Shown here piece by piece: positions 9,192 to 17,395 of a stretch of DNA of 58,122 nt. Made by a program: the position numbers and the translations under genes. The stretch spans positions 1-58,122 of the forward strand of contig JBJMLO010000001.1 of assembly GCA_045805265.1 (NCBI GenBank), written 5' to 3'. The notes under the pieces were generated by a model. That model had not been told where the DNA came from. It did not search any database and worked only from the letters and a program-made list of their open reading frames with translations. Source of the stretch: JBJMLO01 sp045805265. Lineage in GTDB: Bacteria; Actinomycetota; UBA4738; JACQTL01. The stretch's first letter is position 1; each line of letters starts with the position of its first letter.

Positions 9192-9542
9192 ATGGATGCA
9201 GCGACGAAACGCCGGGGCCGTCTGCGCCGGCACGCGCGCGTGCGCAAGCACCTGAGCGGCTCGCCCCAGGCGCCGCGCCTGGCCGTGTACCGGTCGAACC
9301 GGCACATCTATGCGCAGCTCATCGACGACGTCGCGGCCCGCACGCTGGCCGCCGCCTCCGACGGCGAGGTGAAGGCCGACGGCGACAAGACCGCGAGGGC
9401 CAAGGCGGTCGGCGAGCTGCTGGCGAAGCGGGCCAAGGACGCCGGGATCGAGCGAGCGGTGCTCGACCGGGGCGGCCGGCTGTACCACGGCCGCGTGGCG
9501 GCCCTGGCCGACGGAGCACGAGAGGGAGGCCTGACGATTTGA
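9192..9542 (+). CDS. rplR: 50S ribosomal protein L18
   Basis: L18 binds 5S rRNA with L5. It has 116 residues from the ATG at 9192. Family segments are RRGRLRRHARVRKHLSG, PRLAVYRSNRHIYAQLIDD, and DRGGRLYHGRVAALADGAREGGL at the end. An upstream in-frame extension lies in rplF and is rejected. The TGA overlaps the rpsE TTG start (TTGA). Confidence 0.96.
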   Translation: MDAATKRRGRLRRHARVRKHLSGSPQAPRLAVYRSNRHIYAQLIDDVAARTLAAASDGEVKADGDKTARAKAVGELLAKRAKDAGIERAVLDRGGRLYHGRVAALADGAREGGLTI

Positions 9543-10144
9543 GACGCTACGACGCCCCCGCCGACCAGCGGAGCGGGCTCGAGGAGCGCGTGGTGAGCAT
9601 CAACCGCGTGGCCAAGGTCGTGAAGGGCGGCCGGCGGTTCTCGTTCGCCGCCCTCGTCGTCGTGGGCGACCAGGCCGGACGGGTCGGGGTCGGCTACGGC
9701 AAGGCCAAGGAGGTCCCCGCCGCCATCCAGAAGGGTTCCGAAGAGGCAAAGAAGAAGATGTTCGACGTCCCCCTCATGGGCTCGACGATCCCGCACCAGG
9801 TCACCGGCGAGGAGGGGGCCGGCGTGGTCCTGCTGAAGCCGGCGGCGCCCGGGACGGGCGTCATCGCGGGCGGTCCCGTGCGCGCCGTGGTGGAGTGCGC
9901 GGGCATCACCGACATCCTGTCGAAGTCGCTCGGCTCGGGGAACCCGATCAACATCGTGCACGCGACCGTTGCGGGGCTGAAGCAGCTCCGCCGGCCCGAG
10001 CACGTCGCACGTCTCCGCGGCCGCGAGGTCCACGAGGTGGCGCCCCGGCCCATGCTCCAGGCCGTGGCCGCCGCCGAGGCCCGCCGCGAGGCCCGCCGCG
10101 CGGAGAGCCAGGTGTTCGATCCGAACGAGAACCAGGGGTCCTAG
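9539..10144 (+). CDS. rpsE: 30S ribosomal protein S5
   Basis: S5 functions in decoding fidelity at the mRNA entry channel. It has 201 residues. The start is TTG at 9539, overlapping rplR by four bases. The core runs from LEERVVSINRVAKVVKGGRRFSF (the S5 double-stranded-RNA-like fold) through GVGYGKAKEVPAAI and the GSGNPINIVHATVAGL signature. A charged tail ends in FDPNENQGS. Confidence 0.96.
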   Translation: MRRYDAPADQRSGLEERVVSINRVAKVVKGGRRFSFAALVVVGDQAGRVGVGYGKAKEVPAAIQKGSEEAKKKMFDVPLMGSTIPHQVTGEEGAGVVLLKPAAPGTGVIAGGPVRAVVECAGITDILSKSLGSGNPINIVHATVAGLKQLRRPEHVARLRGREVHEVAPRPMLQAVAAAEARREARRAESQVFDPNENQGS

Positions 10145-10146
10145 CG

Positions 10147-10389
10147 ATGGCGCAGATCAAGGTGACCCAGCGACGGAGCGTGATCGACCGGCCCCGGGAC
10201 CAGAAGGACACGGTCCGCCGGCTGGGTCTGAAGCGCATCAACGATTCCGCGCTCAAAGAGGACCGTCCCGAGATCCGCGGGATGATCGCCAAGGTCCGCC
10301 ACCTGGTGGACGTGGAAGAGGTACCGGGCGCACAGGAGGGGCGCCGCCCGCCGGCCCGCAAAGCGAAAGAGGATGTGAAACGGCCATGA
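10147..10389 (+). CDS. rpmD: 50S ribosomal protein L30
   Basis: L30 is a small large-subunit protein absent from some lineages. The family part (residues 3-60) is AQIKVTQRRSVIDRP, then DTVRRLGLKRINDS and GMIAKVRHLVDVEEV. About 20 basic residues extend the C-terminus to 80 residues, against roughly 60 usually. The stop and the rplO ATG overlap (ATGA). Confidence 0.95.
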   Translation: MAQIKVTQRRSVIDRPRDQKDTVRRLGLKRINDSALKEDRPEIRGMIAKVRHLVDVEEVPGAQEGRRPPARKAKEDVKRP

Positions 10390-10826
10390 AGCTGCACCAC
10401 CTGAAGCCCGCCCCCGGCTCGCGGCGTGACCGCAAGCGGGTCGGACGGGGCGAGGCCGCGCGCCGGGGCAAGACGGCGGGCCGGGGCACCAAGGGGTGGG
10501 GCGCCCGGCACCAGCCCAAGCAGGGCTTCGAGGGCGGCCAGATGCCCCTGGCCCGGCGGGTCCCCAAGCTGAAGGGCTTCACGAACCCGAACCGGGTCGA
10601 GTTCCAGGTCGTGAACGTCGAGCGGCTCGGACAGACGTTCGATGCCAAGTCGGAGGTCGACCCCGACGCCATGCGCGACCGGGGCCTGGTGCGCGGCGGC
10701 CAGCCCGTGAAGGTGCTGGCCAGGGGGGACATCGACCGGGCCCTGACCGTCCGGGCCCACGCGTTCTCCGCCGCGGCCCGGCAGAAGATCGAGCAGGCGG
10801 GCGGAACCGCCCAGGTGATCGGCTAG
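10386..10826 (+). CDS. rplO: 50S ribosomal protein L15
   Basis: L15 is a late-assembly large-subunit protein. It has 146 residues beginning KLHHLKPAPGSRRDRKRVGRG, with the Gly/Lys/Arg-rich extended arm (KTAGRGTKGWGAR, then GGQMPLARRVPKLKGF) and a globular C-terminal half. Its start overlaps the rpmD stop. A 39-base spacer separates it from secY. Confidence 0.97.
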   Translation: MKLHHLKPAPGSRRDRKRVGRGEAARRGKTAGRGTKGWGARHQPKQGFEGGQMPLARRVPKLKGFTNPNRVEFQVVNVERLGQTFDAKSEVDPDAMRDRGLVRGGQPVKVLARGDIDRALTVRAHAFSAAARQKIEQAGGTAQVIG

Positions 10827-10865
10827 CCCGCCCGGGGAGGGGTCGGGTACCATGGTGGGACTCCG

Positions 10866-12167
10866 GTGCTGAGAGCCTTCGTCAACGCCTTCAAGATCCC
10901 CGATCTTCGGAAGAAGATCCTGTTCACGCTGTTCCTCATCGCCGTGTACCGGCTCGGCTCGCACGTGCCGGTCCCGGTGGTGGACGTCCACGCGCTGCAG
11001 GTCGACGTGCAGGGCGCCAGCGCCGCCAACCAGGGGTTCCTGTCGTTCATCAACCTGTTCTCGGGGGGCGCGCTCACCCGGATGGCCGTGTTCGCGCTCG
11101 GCATCATGCCGTACATCACGAGCTCGATCATCATGCAGCTGCTGATCGTGGTGATCCCGAAGCTCGAGCAGTGGCAGAAGCAGGGCGAGGTCGGGATCAA
11201 GAAGATCACCCAGTGGACCCGCTACATGACGGTAACGCTGGCCATCCTGCAGTCGACCGGGCTCGTGTTCCTGTTCCACAACACGTTCAGCGTCGCGAAC
11301 GGCTCCCAGCTCGACATCATCCCGGCCAGCAAGTTCGACGCGCCGCACATCTCTCTGATGGTGCTGACCCTGACGGCGGGGACGGCCACGATCATGTGGA
11401 TGGGCGAGCTGATCACCCAGCGGGGGATCGGCAACGGGATGTCGATCCTCATCTTCACGAGCGTCATCTCGCGGTTGCCCCAGGAGGGAACCGCGATCTA
11501 CCAGCAGACCGGGGCGCTGAAGTTCTACATCATCCTCGGGCTCGCCATGCTGATCATCCTGGCGGTGGTGTTCATCGAACAGGGCCAGCGGCGCATCCCC
11601 GTGCAGTACGCCAAGCGCGTGGTGGGACGAAGGATGATGGGCGGGCAGAGCACCTACATCCCGCTCAAGGTGAACCAGGCCGGCGTCATCCCGATCATCT
11701 TCGCGTCGTCGGTCCTGTACTTCCCCACGCTGCTCGCGTCGGTCTGGCACTGGTCGCCGTTCCAGAACTTCGTGAACAACAACCTGAACTCGCAGAGCAG
11801 CCCGGTGTACCTGTTCCTGTACGGCGTGATGGTGGTGTTCTTCGCCTACTTCTACACCGCCATCCAGTTCAATCCTGTGGACACGGCGGACAACATCCGC
11901 AAGTACGGCGGGTTCATCCCGGGCATCCGGCCGGGCAAGCCCACGGCGGACTACCTCAACAACATCCTGGTCCGCATCACGCTCCCCGGGTCGCTGTTCC
12001 TGGCGAGCATCGCGCTCCTGCCCTCGATCTTCCTGGCCCTGTACTCGATCCCGCAGTTCCCCTTCGGTGGAACGGCGATCCTGATCACCGTCGGCGTGGC
12101 GCTCGAGACCATGAAGCAGCTCGAGTCCCAGCTGCTGATGCGCCACTACGAAGGCTTCCTGAGGTAG
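10866..12167 (+). CDS. secY: Preprotein translocase channel subunit SecY
   Basis: Central pore of the SecYEG translocon in the cytoplasmic membrane. It has 433 residues with about ten hydrophobic segments. Recognisable features are the N-terminal PDLRKKILFTLFLIAVYRLGSHVPVP segment (TM1), the GIMPYITSSIIMQLL segment of TM2-3, the cytoplasmic QRRIPVQYAKR loop and C-terminal LESQLLMRHYEGFLR. The start is GTG at 10866; the nearby ATG at 10852 is out of frame. It leads a secY-adk-map group with 4-base or overlapping junctions. Confidence 0.97.
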   Translation: MLRAFVNAFKIPDLRKKILFTLFLIAVYRLGSHVPVPVVDVHALQVDVQGASAANQGFLSFINLFSGGALTRMAVFALGIMPYITSSIIMQLLIVVIPKLEQWQKQGEVGIKKITQWTRYMTVTLAILQSTGLVFLFHNTFSVANGSQLDIIPASKFDAPHISLMVLTLTAGTATIMWMGELITQRGIGNGMSILIFTSVISRLPQEGTAIYQQTGALKFYIILGLAMLIILAVVFIEQGQRRIPVQYAKRVVGRRMMGGQSTYIPLKVNQAGVIPIIFASSVLYFPTLLASVWHWSPFQNFVNNNLNSQSSPVYLFLYGVMVVFFAYFYTAIQFNPVDTADNIRKYGGFIPGIRPGKPTADYLNNILVRITLPGSLFLASIALLPSIFLALYSIPQFPFGGTAILITVGVALETMKQLESQLLMRHYEGFLR

Positions 12168-12171
12168 GCCC

Positions 12172-12834
12172 ATGAGGATCGTCCTCTTCGGCCCCCCCGG
12201 CGCCGGGAAGGGCACTCAAGCCCACCGCCTTGCCGACCGGATGGACCTCGCCCTGATCGCGACGGGCGACATCTTCCGGGAGAACGTGGGCAACGACACC
12301 GAGCTGGGGAGCGAGGCCAAGTCCTACATGGACAAGGGCGAGCTGGTGCCGGACGACGTCGTGGTGCGCATGGTGCTCGACCGCCTCGACGAGGAGGACG
12401 CGCACCACGGGTTCATCCTGGACGGCTTCCCGCGGACGCTTCCCCAGGCCCAGGCCCTGGAGAACGCCCTGGCCGAGCGGAACCGCCCGCTGGGGGTCGT
12501 GCTGAAGTTCGTGATCCCCGACGAGGTCGCGGTGAAGCGCCTGGCCGGCCGCCGGACGTGCAAGCGGTGCCAGCGCTCGTACAACGTCGAGTTCAAGCCA
12601 CCCCGGACCGTCGGCGTGTGCGACACGTGCGGGGGCGAGCTGTACCAGCGCGACGACGACACCGAGGACACGGTCCGGCACCGGCTCGAGGTGTACCACC
12701 ACGATACCGAGCCGCTGGAGTTCTATTTCTGGGAGCGCGGGCTGTTCCGGCAGGTGGACGCCGAGGGAACCGAGGACGAGGTGACCGATCGCGCGCTGGA
12801 CGCCATCTCGGACCTCCTCGAAGAGGCGTCGTGA
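12172..12834 (+). CDS. adk: Adenylate kinase, zinc-LID type
   Basis: Catalyses ATP + AMP to 2 ADP. The 220 residues include P-loop GPPGAGKGTQ (residues 7-16), the DGFPRT AMP-binding motif (84-89) and a LID with C130, C133, C150 and C153, the four-Cys zinc site found in many Gram-positive enzymes. It lies 4 bases after secY and overlaps map (GTGA). Genes in the same order are standard in bacterial spc operons. Confidence 0.97.
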   Translation: MRIVLFGPPGAGKGTQAHRLADRMDLALIATGDIFRENVGNDTELGSEAKSYMDKGELVPDDVVVRMVLDRLDEEDAHHGFILDGFPRTLPQAQALENALAERNRPLGVVLKFVIPDEVAVKRLAGRRTCKRCQRSYNVEFKPPRTVGVCDTCGGELYQRDDDTEDTVRHRLEVYHHDTEPLEFYFWERGLFRQVDAEGTEDEVTDRALDAISDLLEEAS

Positions 12835-13583
12835 TCTTCCTCAAGTCCGAGGACGAGATCGCGAAGATGCGCCAGGCCGGCCGCATCGTGGCCGGGACCA
12901 TCGACCGCGTGGTCGCCGCCGTCCGCCCCGGGATCACGACGGCGGACCTCGACCGGGTGGCCGAGGAGTACATCCGCGAGCGGGGGGCGACCCCCTCGTT
13001 CCTGGGATATCGGGGCTTCCCGGCCTCGATCTGCGCCTCGGTGAACGACGAGGTCGTCCACGGCATCCCCTCTCCGGAGCGGAAGCTCGCGGAGGGCGAC
13101 GTCCTGTCGCTCGACTTCGGGGCGATCTGGGAGGGGTTCCACGCCGACTCCGCGGTCACCGTGTTCGTCGGCGAGCCCCCCGGCGCCGAGGCCGAGAAGC
13201 TCGTCCGTGTGACCGAGGAGTCGCTGGAGGCCGCGATCAGCGAGATCCGGGAGGGCGCGCGTCTGGGCGACGTCGGCCACGCTGTCCAGCAGGTCGTGGA
13301 GGGTGCCGGGTTCAGCGTGGTCCGCGAGTACGTCGGCCACGGCATCGGCCGATCGCTCCACGAGGACCCCCAGATCCCGAACTACGGCCAGCCGGGGAAG
13401 GGCCTCCCACTCAAGCGGGGCATGGTGGTCGCCGTCGAGCCCATGGTCAACATGGGCGACTGGCCGACCCGACCCTTGGCCGACGGCTGGACGGTCGTGA
13501 CCGCCGACGGCTCGCTCTCAGCCCACTTCGAGCACACGATCGCGCTGACCGTGAATGGCCCCGAGGTCCTAACGGCCCGCTGA
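12831..13583 (+). CDS. map: Methionine aminopeptidase, type I
   Basis: Removes the initiator Met from new proteins. The 250 residues show the pita-bread fold and the five metal ligands: D and D in LSLDFGAIWEGFHAD, H in GHGIGRSLHED, E in VAVEPMV, and E in HFEHTIALT. It starts at GTG 12831, overlapping the adk stop. There is no N-terminal zinc-finger or PxxP extension. A 223-base gap with a promoter follows. Confidence 0.97.
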   Translation: MIFLKSEDEIAKMRQAGRIVAGTIDRVVAAVRPGITTADLDRVAEEYIRERGATPSFLGYRGFPASICASVNDEVVHGIPSPERKLAEGDVLSLDFGAIWEGFHADSAVTVFVGEPPGAEAEKLVRVTEESLEAAISEIREGARLGDVGHAVQQVVEGAGFSVVREYVGHGIGRSLHEDPQIPNYGQPGKGLPLKRGMVVAVEPMVNMGDWPTRPLADGWTVVTADGSLSAHFEHTIALTVNGPEVLTAR

Positions 13584-13683
13584 CGATCGCGTGATCGGCG
13601 TCGTTCTCTTCAGAGACTTCCTCCCTCTGGGACTCGGCGAAGCCCTCGGAGGTTGAGTTCGTCAAGCAGCCCGTCAGCAGGCA

Positions 13684-13713
13684 TGGACGGAGACTGTCTG
13701 GCGCCCGTATACT
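13684..13713 (+). promoter_or_regulatory. Promoter of the infA-rplQ (alpha) operon
   Basis: TGGACG (13684-13689), an 18-base spacer and TATACT (13708-13713) fit the actinobacterial housekeeping pattern. Transcription would begin near 13720, giving an 87-base leader before the infA GTG. The gap between map and infA (223 bases) is the largest inside the ribosomal cluster, which supports an internal promoter here. No experimental start is known to me. Confidence 0.6.
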
Positions 13714-13720
13714 GTGCTTT

Positions 13721-13745
13721 CGGCCTCCGTGCGGGGCCGTTTCGG
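13721..13745 (+). promoter_or_regulatory. Stem-loop at +2 of the infA operon leader
   Basis: CGGCC (13721-13725) pairs with GGCCG (13735-13739) around a 9-base loop and is followed by TTTCGGTT. It begins one base after the predicted start site at 13720. The rplM leader (19392-19406) carries the same stem sequence at the same +2 position. Role unknown; early pausing, attenuation or mRNA protection are inferences. Confidence 0.4.
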
Positions 13746-13806
13746 TTCGTCCCCCCTCGTTCGAGGCGGGCGAGCGTGTTCTGATGACAGAAAGAGCAAC
13801 TGGAGC

Positions 13807-14025
13807 GTGGCGAAGAAGGACGCGATCGAGGTCGAGGGAGCGGTGGTTGAGCCGCTGCCCAATGCCATGTTCCGGGTGGAGCTGGACAACGGACACAGGG
13901 TGCTGGCCCACATCTCGGGCAAGATGCGGATGCACTACATCCGGATCCTCCCGGGAGACCGGGTGCTGGTGGAGCTCTCGCCGTACGACCTCACGCGGGG
14001 GCGGATCGTCTACCGGTACCGGTAG
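13807..14025 (+). CDS. infA: Translation initiation factor IF-1
   Basis: IF-1 occupies the 30S A site during initiation. It is 72 residues, canonical: AKKDAIEVEGAVVEPLPNAMFRVEL, then HISGKMRMHYIRILPGDRV and the terminal RGRIVYRYR. The GTG at 13807 gives the standard N-terminus; the open frame continues upstream to 13714, but that stretch is leader. rpmJ follows 38 bases later. Confidence 0.96.
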   Translation: MAKKDAIEVEGAVVEPLPNAMFRVELDNGHRVLAHISGKMRMHYIRILPGDRVLVELSPYDLTRGRIVYRYR

Positions 14026-14063
14026 GTAAGCTGGAAGCCCAGGCGGAAGAAGGACTGGAGCAG

Positions 14064-14180
14064 ATGAAGGTACGGCCGTCGGTGACGAAGATGTGCGACC
14101 GGTGCAAGATCATCCGGCGCCGCGGTCGCGTGCTCGTGATCTGCTCGAACAACCCGCGGCACAAGCAGCGCCAAGGCTAG
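14064..14180 (+). CDS. rpmJ: 50S ribosomal protein L36, zinc form
   Basis: The smallest large-subunit protein, here 38 residues: KVRPSVTKMCDRCKIIRRR start, with zinc ligands C11, C14, C27 and H33 (CxxC, then C and H), ending PRHKQRQG. It sits between infA and rpsM, as in most bacteria. GGACTGGAG precedes the ATG at 14064. This C-plus form implies the ribosome is made under zinc-sufficient conditions; no C-minus copy lies in the window. Confidence 0.95.
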   Translation: MKVRPSVTKMCDRCKIIRRRGRVLVICSNNPRHKQRQG

Positions 14181-14190
14181 GAGGCAGCGA

Positions 14191-14568
14191 GTGGCACGGA
14201 TCGCAGGCGTCGACCTTCCCCGCGACAAGCGGGTGGACATCGCGCTCCGCTACATCTACGGCATCGGGCCCGACCGGTCCTTCAAGATCGTGGACGGCGC
14301 CCGGGTGGATCCGGCGACCAAGGTCCGCGACCTCTCCGAGGAGGAAGTCGTCCGGATCCGCGAGTACATCGACCGGAACTTCAAGGTCGAGGGCGACCTC
14401 CGCCGCGACGTGGCCCAGGACATCAAGCGCAAGATCGAGATCGCGTGCTACCAGGGGCTGCGCCATCGGCGTTCGCTGCCGGTGCACGGCCAGCGGACGC
14501 ACACGAACGCCCGAACCCGCAAGGGACCGAAGAAGACCGTCGGCGTGAAGCGGAAGAAGGGGAAGTAG
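14191..14568 (+). CDS. rpsM: 30S ribosomal protein S13
   Basis: S13 contacts the P-site tRNA and forms intersubunit bridges in the head. It has 125 residues: ARIAGVDLPRDKRVDIALRYIYGIG start, helix-two-turn-helix region, and the basic tail with RTHTNARTRKGPKKT. The start is GTG at 14191 after an AGGAGGCAG site. rpsK follows after 3 bases. Confidence 0.97.
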   Translation: MARIAGVDLPRDKRVDIALRYIYGIGPDRSFKIVDGARVDPATKVRDLSEEEVVRIREYIDRNFKVEGDLRRDVAQDIKRKIEIACYQGLRHRRSLPVHGQRTHTNARTRKGPKKTVGVKRKKGK

Positions 14569-14571
14569 ACC

Positions 14572-14964
14572 GTGGCCAAGCCCAAGGCGAAGAAGGCCCG
14601 CAGGCGCGAGAAGAAGAACGTGGTGCACGGCGAGGCCCACATCAAGTCCACGTTCAACAACACGATCGTCACGATCACCGACGGCCAGGGCAACACCCTG
14701 TCGTGGGCGAGCGCCGGCAACGTGGGGTTCAAGGGCTCCCGGAAGTCCACCCCGTTCGCCGCGCAGCTCGCCGCCGAGGCGGCCGCCCGCCGGGCCCAGG
14801 AGCACGGCCTGCAGAAGGTCGACGTCTTCGTCAAGGGCCCCGGCTCCGGTCGCGAGACGGCCATCCGGTCGCTCGCCGCGGCCGGGCTGGAGGTCGTCGG
14901 GATCCAGGACGTCACGCCGGTGCCGCACAACGGCTGCCGGCCGCGCAAGCGCCGCCGCGTCTAG
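14572..14964 (+). CDS. rpsK: 30S ribosomal protein S11
   Basis: S11 forms the 30S platform with S6 and S18. The 130 residues include HIKSTFNNTIVTITD, the GFKGSRKSTPFAAQLAAE segment and the C-terminal signature DVTPVPHNGCRPRKRRRV. The GTG at 14572 is 3 bases after rpsM. In many bacteria rpsD is next; here it is missing and the next gene is rpoA. Confidence 0.97.
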   Translation: MAKPKAKKARRREKKNVVHGEAHIKSTFNNTIVTITDGQGNTLSWASAGNVGFKGSRKSTPFAAQLAAEAAARRAQEHGLQKVDVFVKGPGSGRETAIRSLAAAGLEVVGIQDVTPVPHNGCRPRKRRRV

Positions 14965-14986
14965 CGGCCGCTCGCACACAGCACCA

Positions 14987-15056
14987 CCCCCGGCGGCGCA
15001 CCTTGTGCGCCGGGGCAACGGAAGACTGGCGGGGCAGGAATGGATGATCCCCCGCC
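14987..15056 (+). promoter_or_regulatory. Two hairpins between rpsK and rpoA, at the usual rpsD position
   Basis: In the 107-base gap, GGCGCAC (14995-15001) pairs with GTGCGCC (15005-15011), with a further CCCC/GGGG helix outside it (14987-14990 with 15012-15015). A second stem, GGCGGGG (15028-15034) with CCCCGCC (15050-15056), abuts the rpoA ribosome site GAGGAGG. No U-tract follows either stem. A regulatory or processing role is inference. Confidence 0.4.
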
Positions 15057-15071
15057 GAGGAGGTAGATGCA

Positions 15072-16004
15072 GTGCTGATCGTCGCCAGGCCCCAGATCCA
15101 GGAGACCCCCGTGTCTCCGACCCGGTCGAAGTTCGCCATCGAGCCCCTCGAGCCGGGATTCGGCTACACCCTGGGCAACTCGCTCCGGCGGACCCTGCTG
15201 TCCTCGATCCCCGGCGCAGCGATCTCGTCGGTGCGGATCGAGGGTGTGCTCCACGAGTTCGCATCGATCCCCAAGGTGACCGAGGACGTCACCGACGTCA
15301 TCCTGAACCTCAAGGAGCTCGTGCTCCGCTCCGAGCTCGACGAGCCGGCCACCGTGTACCTCAAGGCCAAGGGCCCGGGCGAGGTCACGGCCGGCGACAT
15401 CTCGCCGCCCGCCGGCGTCGAGATCCTCAACCACGGGCTGCACATCGCCACGCTGGGCAAGGGCGCCACCCTCGAGATGGAGATGGTGGTGGAGCGCGGC
15501 GTCGGCTACCGGCCCGCGGAGAAGAACAAGAAGCCACGCGACCCGATCGGCGTGATCCCCGTCGACTCGATCTTCTCGCCGGTGCGGCGGGTGTCGTACG
15601 CGGTCGAGAACACCCGGGTCGAGCAGATGACCGACCGCGACCGGCTGATCCTCGACGTCGAGACCGACGGCTCGGTCACCGCGCGGGAGGCCGTGGCGTC
15701 GGCCGGTTCCACGCTGTCCGAGCTGGTCAACCTGTTCTCGGACCTGGCCGAGAGCCAGGGCTTGGCGATCGGCCCGGCCGAGGACGAGTCGCAGCTGTCG
15801 GGCGATCTCGCCATCACGATCGAGGAGCTGAACCTGTCGGTGCGTTCCTACAACTGCCTGAAGCGCGAGGGCATCAACACCGTCGGGGACCTCGTGCAGC
15901 GCAGCGAGCAGGAGCTCATGGACATCCGCAACTTCGGGCAGAAGTCCATCGACGAGGTGAAGGCCAAGCTCGAGGAGCTCGGCCTGTCGCTCCGGGAGGA
16001 GTAG
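15072..16004 (+). CDS. rpoA: RNA polymerase alpha subunit
   Basis: Scaffold for RNA polymerase assembly. The 310 residues have the N-terminal dimerisation domain (FAIEPLEPGFGYTLGNSLRRTLLSS, PGAAI segment) to about 230, a short linker, and a C-terminal DNA-binding domain with LNLSVRSYNCLKREGINTVGDLV, EQELMDIRNFGQKSIDEVK at 250-300. The RSxNxL...G residues that contact UP elements are present. GTG at 15072 follows GAGGAGGTAG. rplQ abuts its stop. Confidence 0.97.
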   Translation: MLIVARPQIQETPVSPTRSKFAIEPLEPGFGYTLGNSLRRTLLSSIPGAAISSVRIEGVLHEFASIPKVTEDVTDVILNLKELVLRSELDEPATVYLKAKGPGEVTAGDISPPAGVEILNHGLHIATLGKGATLEMEMVVERGVGYRPAEKNKKPRDPIGVIPVDSIFSPVRRVSYAVENTRVEQMTDRDRLILDVETDGSVTAREAVASAGSTLSELVNLFSDLAESQGLAIGPAEDESQLSGDLAITIEELNLSVRSYNCLKREGINTVGDLVQRSEQELMDIRNFGQKSIDEVKAKLEELGLSLREE

Positions 16005-16370
16005 ATGCCCACGCCGAAGAAGGGTCATCGGCTGGGCTCCGGTCCGGCGCACCAGCGCCATCTGCTGTCCGGGCAGGCCGCGGCTCTGTTCACGCACGAG
16101 GCCATCACCACGACCGAGGCCAAGGCCAAGATGCTGCGGCCGTACGCCGAGAAGCTCATCACGTTCGCCAAGCGCGGCGACGTGCAGGCCCGGCGCGAGG
16201 TGCTCAAGGACGTCACCGACCGGGACGTCGTGCACAAGCTGTTCTCGGACATCGGGCCTCGGTTCGCCGAGCGGAACGGCGGATACACGCGGATCCTGAA
16301 GATCGGCCAGCGCCAGGGCGACGGTGCGCCGATGGCTCGGATCGAGCTCGTGGAGCGCGGCGAGGGGTAG
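16005..16370 (+). CDS. rplQ: 50S ribosomal protein L17
   Basis: L17 sits near the tunnel exit. It has 121 residues: HRLGSGPAHQRHLLSGQAAALFTHEAI, then TTEAKAKMLRPYAEKLITFAKRGD, and RNGGYTRILKIGQRQGDGAPMA near the end. Its ATG directly follows the rpoA stop. It is the last gene of the ribosomal cluster; a 258-base gap follows. Confidence 0.97.
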   Translation: MPTPKKGHRLGSGPAHQRHLLSGQAAALFTHEAITTTEAKAKMLRPYAEKLITFAKRGDVQARREVLKDVTDRDVVHKLFSDIGPRFAERNGGYTRILKIGQRQGDGAPMARIELVERGEG

Positions 16371-16613
16371 GGGATAGGGAACCATCACATCCCGGCGCCT
16401 GGGTGTAGAGGTTGCGCGGGGCGCCCGGGGGGTCGCCTACGGTCGGCTCCGGGCGGCGCCCCCCACGGCTGCGCACGCGCTCCACGGTGGTTCCCGTCCG
16501 TTGGCGCTGCCGTGTAGGGCCACCCTTCGCCTCCCCGGCTCTCCCCCGGGCTGTTCCCGGTTCCGTGGTTGCGGCTCGTGCCGCGCGGTTTCGCCCGGTT
16601 CTCTCCGGCTGCC
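16371..16613 (+). other. Gap after rplQ with a weak candidate terminator
   Basis: No convincing gene lies between rplQ and truA. GGGGCGCC (16418-16425) can pair with GGCGCCCC (16455-16462) over a 29-base loop, but no T-run follows. The stretch from about 16490 to 16625 is visibly richer in C than G on the plus strand, which would suit Rho-dependent termination; that is inference. Confidence 0.3.
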
Positions 16614-16619
16614 TAGTCT
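16614..16619 (+). promoter_or_regulatory. -10 element of truA (leaderless)
   Basis: TAGTCT fits the TANNNT consensus and ends 9 bases before the truA ATG, placing the expected start site within about three bases of the ATG. No good -35 hexamer is visible. There is no Shine-Dalgarno sequence, consistent with a leaderless mRNA. Confidence 0.4.
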
Positions 16620-16628
16620 TCTGTTGCC

Positions 16629-17393
16629 ATGCGTGTGCTTCGGCTCGATCTTGCGTACGACGGGACGGATTTCCGGGGGTGGGCTCGGCAGCGGGGACAG
16701 CGGACGGTCGAAGGAGTGCTGCTGGACGCGCTGGAACGCGTCGTGCGGGAACGCCCGAGGCTCTCCGTGGCGGGGCGGACGGACGCCGGCGTCCATGCAC
16801 AGGGGCAGGTGGTGTCGTTCCAGGTCGCGGCGGGGATCGAGCCCGAGAGGGTTGCACGATCGGTCAACGCGATGCTCGCGCCCGAGGTGGTCGCGTGGCG
16901 CGGGAGATGGGCGCCGGACGGCTTCGATGCGCGGTTCTCGGCGAGGGGACGGGAGTACGTGTATCGGGTGAACCTTGCGCCGGTACCGGATCCGTTCGAG
17001 GCCCGGTTCGTGTGGCACCGGGCGGGGGACGTGTCGGTGGGGGCGATGCGGCGGGCGGCTCGGGACCTGGTGGGGGAGCATGACTTCACTTCGTTCTGCC
17101 GTGCGCCGCAAGGGAATGCGTCGACGGTGCGCCACCTCCAGAGGCTCGCGGTGAGCCGGCGGGGGGACCGGGTGGAGATCAGGGCCCGGGCAAACGGGTT
17201 CCTGCACCAGATGGTGCGGAGCCTCGTGGGGACGCTGCTCGCGGCCGGAGAGGGCCGGTTGGATCCGGGCAGCATGGGAACGATCCTCGAAGCTCACGAT
17301 CGCTCGGCGGCGGGACCCGTTGCGCCGGCGCACGGCCTGACGCTGGAGCGGGTGATCTACGGTCGCCCCGTCCGACGACACCTGGAGGAGTAG
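16629..17393 (+). CDS. truA: tRNA pseudouridine(38-40) synthase TruA
   Basis: Converts uridines 38-40 of the tRNA anticodon arm to pseudouridine. The 254 residues have catalytic D52 in AGRTDAGVHAQGQ, the YDGTDFRGWARQ start, REYVYRV strand and NGFLHQMVRSLVGTLL near the C-terminus. The rplQ-truA order is common in bacteria. Its stop is 2 bases before the nitroreductase gene, suggesting cotranscription. Confidence 0.96.
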   Translation: MRVLRLDLAYDGTDFRGWARQRGQRTVEGVLLDALERVVRERPRLSVAGRTDAGVHAQGQVVSFQVAAGIEPERVARSVNAMLAPEVVAWRGRWAPDGFDARFSARGREYVYRVNLAPVPDPFEARFVWHRAGDVSVGAMRRAARDLVGEHDFTSFCRAPQGNASTVRHLQRLAVSRRGDRVEIRARANGFLHQMVRSLVGTLLAAGEGRLDPGSMGTILEAHDRSAAGPVAPAHGLTLERVIYGRPVRRHLEE

Positions 17394-17395
17394 CC

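Noticed and set aside
9948..12215. 755-residue minus-strand frame opposite rpmD-rplO-secY
   Set aside because: Shadow frame; His/Asp/Arg-rich product with no homologous pattern.
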